Shown here: positions 23,097 to 33,182 of the stretch, in pieces | Layout: each line of letters begins with the position of its first letter | How positions within the stretch are numbered: the first letter of the stretch is position 1 | NCBI GenBank assembly: GCA_964036665.1 | Contig: OZ038531.1 | Location: forward strand, 4,278,001-4,342,000 | Direction: 5' to 3' | Length of the DNA: 64,000 bases | DNA from: Gordius sp. MW1 | Taxonomy: Eukaryota; Nematomorpha; Gordioida; Gordea; Gordiidae | Translations under genes and position numbers: made by a program | Notes under the pieces: model-generated | Database searches by the model: none | Seen by the model: the letters and a program-made list of their open reading frames with translations, nothing else | Told to the model about the DNA's origin: nothing

Positions 23097-23118
23097 AGAG
23101 GAAGACTAAAACAATAAA
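23092..23118 (+). terminator. poly(A) signals of the kelch gene
   Basis: One AATAAA overlaps the stop codon (23092-23097) and another lies at 23113-23118. Use of either would give a very short 3' UTR. Confidence 0.5.
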
Positions 23119-23856
23119 ATTTGAAAAGAGTTCTTAAATTGGCAAGGGAAGATTTTATTGAAGGATTGATAAAGTTATTACCAAAATGATATTATGTGAA
23201 ATTAAATATTATCGAATGTGTTCGCTGCATAATGCTATAGAGACATGCTGGTATAGCATAGTTTAAATAACGATTTATAGACACTTCTTCAGCTTAAACG
23301 TGTCTGAGCCTACATACTCCATCTCTAAGCTACCATTACCTACATATATACACAGAGTTTAAGCGACTCAAAGTCTACATCATGAAGTTATGTATAGGGT
23401 CATGCTTTGCAACGCATTCATATGTCCTTATCTATGCATATTTTTCTATCTTAGGACCTATAGAAACTACAATTTGTATATCTACAAGGATTAAACAGTT
23501 TATTATCCTTAATTACCCTTCAATACCAACAATTTGTATATGTGATGTATTTTTTACATATAACATGCACGGTTTTTGTGTTGAATTGTTCGTATAGTTT
23601 CGCTTATGTATTTATATATAATTTTTCATACCCTAAGCGCATCGTAATTTATATTTTGGACTTACCATAATTTTGAGTATAAAAAATATTTAAGTTATCG
23701 AGAATGATATAATTGGCTTAAATCGCAGGATAATTTTATATATGGTTACATTTATATGGTTGCCTGTTATATTAGAAAATTTTAAAAATAAAGTAAGATA
23801 AACAAAATTGCCTTACAAAACAAAACTACTACTTAATATTATATATGTGGGCCATC

Positions 23857-24262
23857 TATGGATTAGATAGACGGCCAACGCACACCACCAATAACATGGT
23901 AAAGTGGTGATCATATAAAAATTAGTAATTTTTGTAAATTAAATAATCTTAAAAAGGTTAATAAAAAAATATTGAATTGGGTAGTTATCAAAAACAGCAT
24001 TTTAAAGTAAATATCATTTTAACACTACAAAAATTAAAAATGTAAAAGCTGTGATGAAAGTTTGTTTATAATATAGCGCCATCTATATTTTGTATAATAT
24101 TAATTTATAGACGTTTGTTCAAATTTATAAACTAGTGAAAAAGGTAAATTGACTGTTATAGCGCAAAAGAAATGGTTGAAATAAACCAGTTGTTGTCTTC
24201 AGGATGTAGGATAATTTGACACACAATTTACCATATGGCATGAGCAGTCTATCTAGTCTATG
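23857..24262. mobile_element. CATAGACT hAT MITE, 406 bp, downstream of the kelch gene
   Basis: Left end is degenerate (TATGGATTAGATAGAC), right end GCAGTCTATCTAGTCTATG. Identical 8-bp GGGCCATC flanks lie at 23849-23856 and 24263-24270. Body is near-identical in layout to 22195-22614 (AATATTGAATTGGGTAG, TATAGCGCCATC). Confidence 0.8.
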
Positions 24263-24863
24263 GGGCCATCTTTACTCTATGATTATGTGTAACATTAGGC
24301 TAGATATCTTCGTCAACAATCATATATTTTTATAGCTTTGTAATGTTAATCTTATTTTGGTTATTTATAATTATCGATGAAGGCATCTTAAATCAAGGAG
24401 ATCAAATTTTAACACCACAAGCCAAAGCGCTAAAAGCGAAAGTATTACCAATTTAATTGATCTCATTGGTCAAATCATGAAATGTTTATGCTAAAATTAA
24501 CTACCTACAAGTTGAAAAGTGTTATAAAACACTTATACTATTTAAATTCAAATAACTGTAAATTATGAATATATGATTAATTCGTTATAAATAAAAAGTC
24601 TTAGATTAGGTTAATTATAACTACTGATCTTAGATCAAATCTTCATAAAATAATGTTAAGTTTATAAGTGTGTATAGTCTGTAGATTAACTTAGTAATAA
24701 AGAGATACGTGTTTTGTGCCACATTATGAACAATCTCATAGAATTTGGCCTGTAAAAATACTATTTTTTATAACTACTGGGTTGAGTTTGACGAGTTATT
24801 GAACCTTTAAGGTCAATATGAAAAACTTAAACTCATTGTAAAACAAAAAGTTCAAGATTAAAG

Positions 24864-25059
24864 GCGAATCTGTGTATCTAACGGTGGAAACTGGAGGAAG
24901 AGAGAGTAAAAGCAATCACGAAGTGCATATAAAACGCCAAATGGTCAAACAAAAATCGTCTTCAAATCATTCAGTTAAAAAACCTACCTTATCGAATGAA
25001 TCTATCACTGCGGTCGCAATTGAAAAACAATCATCGACGCCAACTTCAATTACTTCGGG
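24864..25059 (+). CDS. C-x3-C gene, first recognisable exon
   Basis: Frame opens after a stop at 24839 and ends at ACT TCG GG before GTATGT (phase 2). Lys/Ser/Thr-rich, no cysteine. The acceptor is weak and could be AAAG at 24863 or one of the two AGs just upstream. Confidence 0.45.
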
Positions 25060-27676
25060 GTATGTCACATTGCAAAATGTCTAAACACATTCTATTTATT
25101 TTACCTTAAATGTTTTGTCCTGAGGCTATAACATTGACTTTGAAATTTAACTTGCTTTATTTTCCGTATTTTTAATTCATAGTAGTTAAAATTTTATAAC
25201 AGTAATTAAAATTTCACCAAATGCACTTTACATTACTAATAATTCGTTTAGGTTAAATTAACGATTGCAGCAGTCTGGGCACCTCACAATAATTTATAAA
25301 TGAGCACATTATTATAAAAATAATTGGGGGGTAAAGACATCTACCGCAGAATCATATCAAAGCAGGGCTTTGGTAACTAAAAAAGCAGAAATATCAAAAT
25401 ATTTTAAAACTTTTTACTAGTTGAACCTTATTTTTAAACGCATATTTAGCCTTTTCCAACTGCAGTAAAGTAAATATTAACGACGAACTTCATTAAAAAC
25501 ATGAGTAATAGAGCTAGTCTTGTAAAAACGGCTGGGTTTGGTTGAGTCGACCATTGGTTTTACTAAGATTAACGGTCGCTTCTGGTCTGCTTTTCACATA
25601 TCGACTAAGCCTAGAGGTCGACTAAGAAAAACAGACCAAAAAACCTCTGGTATGTTTATGGTGAGCCGACTAAAACCAAACGTCGACCAAACAAAACCCA
25701 GCCACAACACTAAACAGAACTCTCGGGGTTGACCATATATACGATAAAATTTTAAAAGGTCATCTACCAACGCTACCAGCAAATCATTGGAAATCACAAC
25801 CCACAGAGCACCTATGACAGATTTTGAATTGCGGAGTATCGTCTGTGTGGAAGGCTGTGTTAGGTGTCATCATTCTTCAATTGATTCAAAGACCAAATCA
25901 AAGAGATCAAATAGAGGTGTTTGAGTTAACCTTAAATTATTCAATTAAAGTTTGCAAAAGTAGTTAAGTTATTATATAACTCTTTATTGATAGTATAAAT
26001 GTAAATTAATAATGTATAATCAACAAATTTCGTTAAATATTCGGGATAAATTATTGATATATTATGGCATATGTTACATGAATTATTAAATGACACGATT
26101 AATATTTAAAAAAATAACTACACAAATATAGCATACAGGCCTGAATTCATGGACGTAGCCAAAATTTAAATCAGAGGGGGCATTAATGATTCAGGGAGGG
26201 GCAAAATGATAATTATTTGAAATTTTAGCCATTCATATGGAAGTCGAGCAAGGTAAAGAAAATAATTTTCGGGACAATAAATCCAGCCAAAGGCTTTAAA
26301 AATAATATGTAGTATATTAGGCTGCGAATATTGTCAAATGTAGATGGTCCTATTAGGCAGTACATTTAATTGTCTATGAAGGTTGAAAAACAGGTTGACC
26401 ACACTCTAACCATTTGATATTATATGCATGCACGATGTTTTTTAAATAAATTTGACTTTGATTTATTATATGGCACTGACAAAGTTTAACATTTTATATA
26501 GATCACAAAGAATGTACTGATCGTTGTATGTTAGACAAAGGTGTAATCGATTTAGAGTTATACCCAAAACTTTTACCACCAATATATCCCTGCATAGACC
26601 GTAATTTAACAACACTTCAAGTAAATTTTAAAAAATTAATCATCTTTTTGAAGTTTGGCATCATGTACATCCATAAAATAACTTAACATTGTAATTTATC
26701 TTGTTATTATAAAAAGATAAATAACGTTTTAAAAAAACGCTTCTAGAAATGTATGGGCTGGCTTAGTATATGGACAGAGCAAATGGCTAATAAATCGTTA
26801 AAAGTGGATGTAAAAAGCATAGAAGGAACTACGACTCGACCGAATTACAACAAAAATCTTCGGACTTTTCAAATTGTAGGGACGAGTTACACTGAAACAC
26901 CAGAAATTAATACTAACCAAACCATGCACAGTACAGGGAGGGAAACCTTAGGGGATGATGTTCAAATTATGCCGTCATTAATACCTAGAAAAGGCATCAA
27001 ACAAAAGACACCTTCGTATGCCAAGGAAAATACAACGTCTTACGACTATCTCATCGTCGAAGAAAATGAGACGAGCGGTCAGATACCTAGCCAAAAGCAG
27101 ATTAATAAACTGGAACCGGATTATACGAACATAGATTTTTACCTTAAATTATATCAAGTAAATTTTAGAGAGATTGGATACTAATGCATTACCTCCATCG
27201 TTCTCTTAAACATTAGATTAACAACAATAATCTAAAGAATGAGATCGAGGGCAAATCAAAACACACCAAAAATCTTACTCAAAGACATTACAAAGTATTT
27301 CAGGTTGATCAAGTTGCAGTGTGTGAGGAAACTTGTAAGACTGTTGGCCTGGGAGAGTTAACGTATTCATTGTGTCGCCTAATGTGTCACCTTAATCAAG
27401 GTCGAATGGTGGTGATTGATCGAGACTTTTGGGATTTTAGAGTAATATATATGCCGATATTCTTTTTCATTTTTTTTCTTCTTCAAATAGATAAATAATT
27501 GCATTTTGGTATGCCACATATGCCACGAAGTAGGCGTACTCACGGAAACTTCAATATGCGTAAATTATTGTCAAGAATCTACTGGATATTTTAGGATGTG
27601 TTATGAAGCACTAACAAAGTCAGCTATTCTTAAGAATCCTACAACTCTTTGTGCAAAGTTTAAATTCTGCAAGTAA
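24864..27676 (+). CDS. cysteine-rich protein with repeated C-x3-C pairs (gene span, 5' incomplete)
   Basis: Six exons join in phase: about 24864-25059, 25837-25916, 26502-26620, 26747-27157, 27304-27441, 27491-27676. The product has six C-x3-C pairs (VCVEGC, ECTDRC, VCEETC, LCRLMC, NCILVC, ICVNYC) plus other cysteines, and ends KFKFCK. The large exon 26747-27157 supplies a Ser/Thr/Asn-rich, probably disordered linker separating an N-terminal and a C-terminal cysteine cluster. Such C-x3-C pairs often staple helical hairpins in secreted proteins. The first coding exon, and so the signal peptide, was not found; it should lie between the kelch gene and 24860. I do not recognise the family, and function is unknown. 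Confidence 0.6.
25515..25712. mobile_element. GGTCGAC foldback MITE, 198 bp, intron of the C-x3-C gene
   Basis: TAGTCTTGTAAAAACGGCTG at the left, CCACAACACTA at the right. Flanks AATAGAGC and AACAGAAC match at 6 of 8. Body near-identical to the copy at 14737-14940. Confidence 0.7.
25837..25916 (+). CDS. C-x3-C gene exon with VCVEGCVRCHH
   Basis: Acceptor TTGCGGAG (phase 2), donor GTGTTT (phase 1). The phases on both sides force this exon definition; an alternative AG at 25820 would hit a stop at once. Confidence 0.55.
26149..26240. mobile_element. GGGCGTAGCCAG MITE, left-half remnant
   Basis: CATGGACGTAGCCAAAATTTAAATCAGAGGGGGC, then ATTCAGGGAGGGGCAAAATGATAATT; the right half is missing. Confidence 0.5.
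26502..26620 (+). CDS. C-x3-C gene exon with ECTDRC
   Basis: Acceptor TTTATATAG (phase 1), donor CAA before GTAAAT (phase 0). Encodes HKECTDRCMLDKG and PPIYPCIDRNLTTLQ, including an N-glycosylation site NLT. Confidence 0.7.
26747..27157 (+). CDS. C-x3-C gene long linker exon
   Basis: Acceptor GCTTCTAG, donor CAA before GTAAAT, phase 0 both ends (137 codons). Starts KCMGWLSIWTEQ; the rest is cysteine-free and polar. Confidence 0.7.
27304..27441 (+). CDS. C-x3-C gene exon with two C-x3-C pairs
   Basis: Acceptor GTATTTCAG, phase 0. Encodes VCEETCKTVG and SLCRLMCHLNQ. The end is taken at AGA before GTAATA (phase 0); nearer GT sites in the same phase are possible. Confidence 0.65.
27491..27676 (+). 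CDS. C-x3-C gene last exon
   Basis: Acceptor TTCAAATAG, phase 0. Encodes NNCILVCHICHEVG, ICVNYCQE, MCYEAL and the C-terminus CAKFKFCK, stop TAA at 27674. Confidence 0.7.
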   Translation: MNNCILVCHICHEVGVLTETSICVNYCQESTGYFRMCYEALTKSAILKNPTTLCAKFKFCK

Positions 27677-27694
27677 TACACCTTCAATAATATA

Positions 27695-28790
27695 TTAATT
27701 GCTATGCAATTTATGGGCTAGCTTTTTGTTGTCCGTCCGTCCGTCCACCAAGTTAATACACCGGCTTTCAACTTTCTGACTTGCCGGTTCAAGCCCAGGA
27801 GAGGACAAATTTTTTTTTTTAAGTAAATTAAAATTTAGTTCTCGTTATTACCATTGATAATATGACTTTTTGACCGTCCGCTGGCTACTGACCAATGAAA
27901 AAAATGACCATTTGCCAAATTGTGATTCGAAATTTTAATTTTTTTCGCTTTTGAATTGGTATATTAGGTTAACCTTGATAATTATCGTATGCCCGTCAGT
28001 CCTCCAACGTTCTTACACCGGCTTTCAACTATCTGACTTGCAGTGCGGGTTCAATCCCCGGAGAGGACAAATTTTTTTTTTAAATAAATTAAAATTTTGT
28101 TCTTGTTAATACCATTGATAATATGACTTTTTGACCGTCCGCTGGCTACTGACCAATGAAAAAATGACCATTGGCCAAATTGTGATTCGAAATTTTTGTT
28201 TTTGAATTGGTATATTAGGTAAACATTGATAATGACTCTATGCCCTCCCCTACAAGGGCCTATGCCTCTACTGATATGGGTCCCTATGCCCCCCCCCCCA
28301 CAAAAGTCTATGCCTCTAATGACGTGGGTTCGAATCCCGAAGAGGACAAATTTTTTTTTTAATTAAATTAAAATTTTGTTCTTGTTAATACCATTGATAA
28401 TATGACTTTTTGACCGTCCGCTGGCTACTGACCAATGAAAAAAATTACCATTTGCCAAATTATGATTAAATCGATTTTTTTTCTTGATTATAATTATAGG
28501 CTAGTTATTTGGCTGTCTGCTAACCATTAGAAAAAATCACCACTTCTCCAAAGTGATGGAACATTTGTATAAATAATTAACTAATTATTTTGTATGTAAT
28601 ACCCCCTATAAGCATTCTCGCTCCTTCCCACCTTTCTCGCCCATAAATTGCATAGCAAATATGCTACTTTTATACGGAGTAAAGATGAGTTTCGTTCCCC
28701 CTTCCCTCCCCCCTTCCCTATCCCCCTTCCATTCCCCCCTTCCCTTCCCCTCTTCCCCCTTCCCACGAGGTCCGAAGGCCCGAGTTTATA
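27695..28790 (+). mobile_element. DINE/Helentron-like element, copy B
   Basis: Begins at ATTGCTATGCAATTTATGGGC, then GTCCGTCCGTCC microsatellite, three tandem modules of 300-350 bp, the inverse motif CCCATAAATTGCATAGCAA, a C/T tract and the hairpin GGTCCGAAGGCCC. Each module holds a tRNA-like 3' half followed by GAGAGGACAAA, then GACCGTCCGCTGGCTACTGACC. The element starts about 20 bp after the stop of the C-x3-C gene. Confidence 0.6.
28310..28350 (+). repeat. tRNA-like B-box inside a DINE-like module
   Basis: GGTTCGAATCC at 28327-28337 matches the pol III B box exactly. Equivalent sites in other modules are GGTTCAAGCCC and GGGTTCAATCCCC. No complete tRNA cloverleaf or convincing A box is present, so it is annotated as a tRNA-derived module, not as a tRNA gene. 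Confidence 0.5.
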
Positions 28791-28799
28791 TATATATTA

Positions 28800-30110
28800 T
28801 TGGTATTATATATATATTAAATAGGTGCAAACCCGTGGGTATCGATTTGCTAAGACTAGAATGTGATTCCAATATTAATAAAGTTAGTTATATAGTAAAC
28901 GCCCTCAACTTCTATTCTTATCAAGTAATTTATTTTCGCTAGTAAAAGTACTTAAAGTCTAATATTTAGAATACGTCACAAATGAGAGGAATAATGCAGA
29001 CCGATATGATAATGGAAGAAATGCTAACCCAATCTATATTTGCAACCATTATATACGAGAGCTTTGTCTTAAATTACAGGCCAACATGGTCGATCCCATG
29101 TTGCCTATATAATTTTGAAAAAGGAAATAACTCTAAGATTATTATAGAGTTCAACTCTAAACATGTTAGATGTAAGATTGATGTCAACTGGCCAATGCTT
29201 AAAGAGGTATACCATTTGCAAAGTTAATTTCTCTAAATAGCGTAACTAAGGTATCATAGTAAATCTCGTGTTAAACATTATGATAAATTATGATAATTCG
29301 TCTTGCAGGGTATTTTTTTTATAATTTTATATAGGATTTTTATCTTGTCTTCATATCATATAAATTAGATTATCAATTTGTCCTTTTAAAACATTAAAAA
29401 TTTAAACTATATATGTTTTAGACTATTCCACGTACAAACGAAGCAATGCTGTGGACAATATGTTAAATATTTAATTCTGAGATGTTTATGAAAACAAATT
29501 CACAAGACTTATTGATCACTTAATATATTTAAATTATTGATTTTAATTTTTAACCATAGTTAATAAAATGTTGTTCAAAAATTTGAAATATAATTAGGTA
29601 AACATTAGCAAACTTAACTAAAAAATGTATTTGCAAACCATTTTGATTATTAAACGCAAAAATGGGGCTAGTTTGTTATATTAAATACTTAAAAACATGA
29701 GAATCGTCAATTTGGTATTAGTAAAAAGTATAAGAAATTAGATAAAAAACACATTTATAAAATTAAAACTTATACAAATTAATCATATTTTATCACTCAT
29801 AGTTCTTTATATTGCCGCTTAATCAACAACTAGTGGTAAATAGCTATTTGAATTAAATTTAATATTAGACATATGTTAATGAATGGTGATTTATAAAACA
29901 AATTTGGGGGATGTGTTTTTTGTTTGTTCTAATAGCTCGATTTTGTTACTATTCGATTAAGAACTAGAAAGTTTAATTATGTTCGTTTAAGAATTATAAA
30001 TAATATTGTCGTATCCTTGACGACAAAAAGGCGTTCCCACGTTCCCACCCTAAAATATCCCCGCCCCAGTTTGTTTTTATTTGTGTCCTATATATGTCTG
30101 AGCAGTGGCG
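28800..30110. other. AT-rich stretch with one unexplained 81-codon frame
   Basis: An ATG frame at 28982-29227 (81 codons, plus strand) has a mixed composition but no recognisable domain or splice partners. I see nothing else in this stretch. Confidence 0.3.
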
Positions 30111-30324
30111 TAAATATGGGGGGGGGGTGGCAAAAATTTGAAAAGTTTTTTGATTAATAACTAAATTAAATGGGTTAAAATATTATAGTTTAGTTGCATT
30201 AAAGACTTTAAGACATTTATAAAAACCTGGAAACATAATATATACATTTAATTTTTAACAAATGCGTTGTAAAATTTCCGAATTTGATTGTAATTTGCTA
30301 TGAAAAAATGGAAAGTGAGCCCAT

Positions 30325-30350
30325 AAATTGCATAGCAATTAAAAAGTTGG
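30325..30350. repeat. solo DINE-like terminal motif
   Basis: GAGCCCATAAATTGCATAGCAATTAAAA stands alone at the edge of the G-tract region, a remnant of an element end. Confidence 0.45.
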
Positions 30351-30679
30351 TTGAACGTTTATTTCCCGGGATACCCGACCGCCCCAGGAAGTGATTAACT
30401 ATGCGATTATGTTTAATATAGTAATTAATTTCTTATTGATTTCAATTGTTATGATTATGGTTTATTTTTTAAGTGTTAGTTAAGCGTATACAGACAAAAC
30501 ATATGCATATCTAAACCTAATTAATCATTGATTATCAAAATGAATATTATTATCGTTATCTATCCTATCCTATAAATATATAATTTTTTATCTCCTGATT
30601 ATTAATCTCTAGATGATACCCAGTATTTGTCTAAAGATATAGACACCTATAATTATACAATGAGTGGCGTAGCCAAGGC

Positions 30680-30850
30680 CATGGGCGTAGCCAGGTTTTG
30701 GATTAGGGGGGGGGGGGGGCGAAACGGTTAAAAGTTCAATTAGGGAGGGGCAAAACACAAATTTTTTTAATTTTTAGTGGTTTTTGCATTAACAATTTTT
30801 TTTGTCATTTAGGGGGGCGGCCACCTGCCCCCCCCCTGACTACGCCCATG
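30680..30850. mobile_element. GGGCGTAGCCAG MITE, 171 bp, nested in an older copy
   Basis: CATGGGCGTAGCCAGG to CCTGACTACGCCCATG, with identical 8-bp GCCAAGGC at 30672-30679 and 30851-30858. The duplicated target is itself the GGCGTAGCCAAGGCCCCC end of an older family member that continues to about 30890. Confidence 0.8.
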
Positions 30851-30999
30851 GCCAAGGCCCCCCCCCCCCGCCTTAGCAAAAATTTAAAAAATTGATATAA
30901 ATAAAATATTAAATGAGTTAAAAATGTTTAGTTATATAAAAGACTTTCTAAATACCTTAAAAGATTTAAATTTATTTTTAAATTAAATTGTTGGCAAAA

Positions 31000-32180
31000 A
31001 GCTTTAACCACATTTTTTTGTCTTCTTAACACTACATGCATCAAAGATCGTAGTTTTTCAATATCAAGAGATTAAAAGCTTATTAAAAAAATAGGATGTC
31101 AATCGATGGAATGAATTGGCAATATTAACTAATATAGGTAATTCTCCTACTTCGAAATCTCTAAATGACAATCGCTGGACAAATGAAAAATTAGATGACT
31201 TTATATTATAATGTTCCTCATTCTATAAAAATTTTATACCTTTATCATTTATCATATTTGTCTATAAATTTCTGCTAGAACCCATCATGGTTTCATAAAT
31301 AAATTGCCCCCAGTGCCAGTCTAAACTCTTTAATTGCCCAATTCACTTCTGCTGTCCGAACAGCAGGCCCAAAATGACGATTTTAAATTTTAAGCATTAA
31401 TTTTGTCTTATTTTCGATTTTTTTTTATTTAATTCTATGATTTTTATGAATAAAACGATGACAAAAAAATAGTAAACTTTATAAAAAAAATCTCATTATT
31501 ATTGTACCCCCCCAGGCCTACTTGAAAATCTTAATGTATGACGGTAGTCTGCCCGACCCTTGGCCGAGTGGGCCCAGCAGCGAGCCCTATTTTTTGGTTG
31601 TTTTATTTTAATTTTTGATAACAAAAAAAGCTTCTCCCCCCTGAAGAAAACCCTGGCTACGCTCCTGTGTCTGAGGTTTAAAACTGTTAAGATTGGGTTG
31701 GGTGGAATAAGATCTTTTAAATGAGTACTAAGACTGTGATGGATGGGTCACAGAAGCAAAACAGAAATAAGGGGCCGTTTATTAATTAATGGGAATGATT
31801 CCTATTAAATGGAATGCTCTAGTTATAAGTGAATGGGGGATTGCTGATCAGGAACCAGAAAAGGCTGACTTGGTGTAGGGTGTCAGCAACCAGCGTGTTA
31901 ACTCTAAACACCCATTTTGATTGGGTAAAAGGATGATTAATTGCTTTTTCGCACTCTCTCCCTTTAATGGGATTAGGTAGGAGCGTGTTAGAGGAGATTT
32001 TTTGAGAGAATTTTAGCTCGTGTTATAACACCCAGCTTTCATCGTGTTACTACTGAGATAATGTTCTTAAATAATAACAATTAATCATTCCTCCCCTTAA
32101 GCTTTAATCCAAAAACACTATAAATTTATTTGCTCCTATTAGTAATTTGTCTAGCATTAATACGATTTAAATTAAAAACA
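31000..32180. other. repeat-poor AT-rich stretch, no gene
   Basis: A plus-strand frame near 31090-31210 (NRWNEL, later LNDNRW) faintly recalls hAT-type transposases but is too short to call. The stretch ends with a polypurine GGATTAG block and AT sequence. Confidence 0.25.
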
Positions 32181-32194
32181 AATTTTAATGATAT

Positions 32195-32640
32195 GTCAAA
32201 TATTTTTTTTTGGGGGGGGGGGGGGAGGGATGTTTCCCACTAAAATAAATAAATCTTTTGACTATTAAGAGTTTGTCTCTTGTATAATTTTAATTCAAAT
32301 TATATAAAAGACTAATTTAACTAAATTGATATGAGTCTGATTTTTAAGAGGGGGGGGGGGGCGAAGTTTCTTACAAGTAAATTAATTTTTATTCGCCATA
32401 ATAAATTTGTTTTTTGGAATTCTATTAATTTATTTATTTAATTCAAATTCAAATATTATATAAAAAATAAACTAAAGCTAAATAATATAAATCGAATTTG
32501 ATCAAAGTGGATTTTTAGGGGGGGGGGATGTCCCACACAATTAAATTCATTTTTTACCATGATGAATTTGTTTTTAAAAAATCTATTTATTTATACTTTT
32601 AATTCAAATATTATTTAAAACTCGGGCCTTCGGCCCTCGT
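32195..32640. repeat. tandem array with G-tracts every 140-170 bp
   Basis: Three units share the order: a run of 9-13 G, an AATTAATTTTTAT-like block, AATTTGTTTTTT, TTAATTCAAATATTATATAAA, GATTTTTAG. G-tracts start near 32210, 32350 and 32518. The array is cut by a DINE-like element at about 32625 and seems to resume at 37030-37580. Confidence 0.55.
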
Positions 32641-33182
32641 GGGAAGGGGGAGGGGGGAAGGGGAGGAGGGGAAGGGGGGACGACTCATCTATACTCCGTA
32701 TAGAAGTAGCATATTTGCTATGCAATTTATGGGCGAGAAAGGTGGGAAGGGGCAAGAATGCCTATAGGGGGGATTAATTCAAAATAATTGGACTGACGGG
32801 CATAGGGTAAATATTAATGTTTACTCAAAGCGAAAAAAAGAATAAAAATTGGTTAGTAGTCAGGACACGGTTAAAAAGTCATATTATCAAAGGTATTAAC
32901 AAGAACAATATATTAATTTAATTTAAAAAATAAATAAAAAATTTGCCCTCTCCGGGATTTGAACCCACATAAGTAGTGGTATAGGCTTTTGTAGGGGCCC
33001 AGGGACCCATATCAGTAGAGGCATAGGCCCTTGTACGAAAGGGCACAGGGTAATTATCGATTAACCAATTTAAAATCGAAAAAAAAATTTCGATTTATTT
33101 GGCCAATGATCATTTTTTTCATTGGTCAGTAGCCTGCGGACGGTCATAAAGTCATATTATCCATGGTATTTACAAGAACAAT

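Noticed and set aside
31090-31210. Possible hAT/zinc-finger transposase fragment (LNDNRW)
   Set aside because: Only a few residues resemble the motif and there is no supporting terminal structure.
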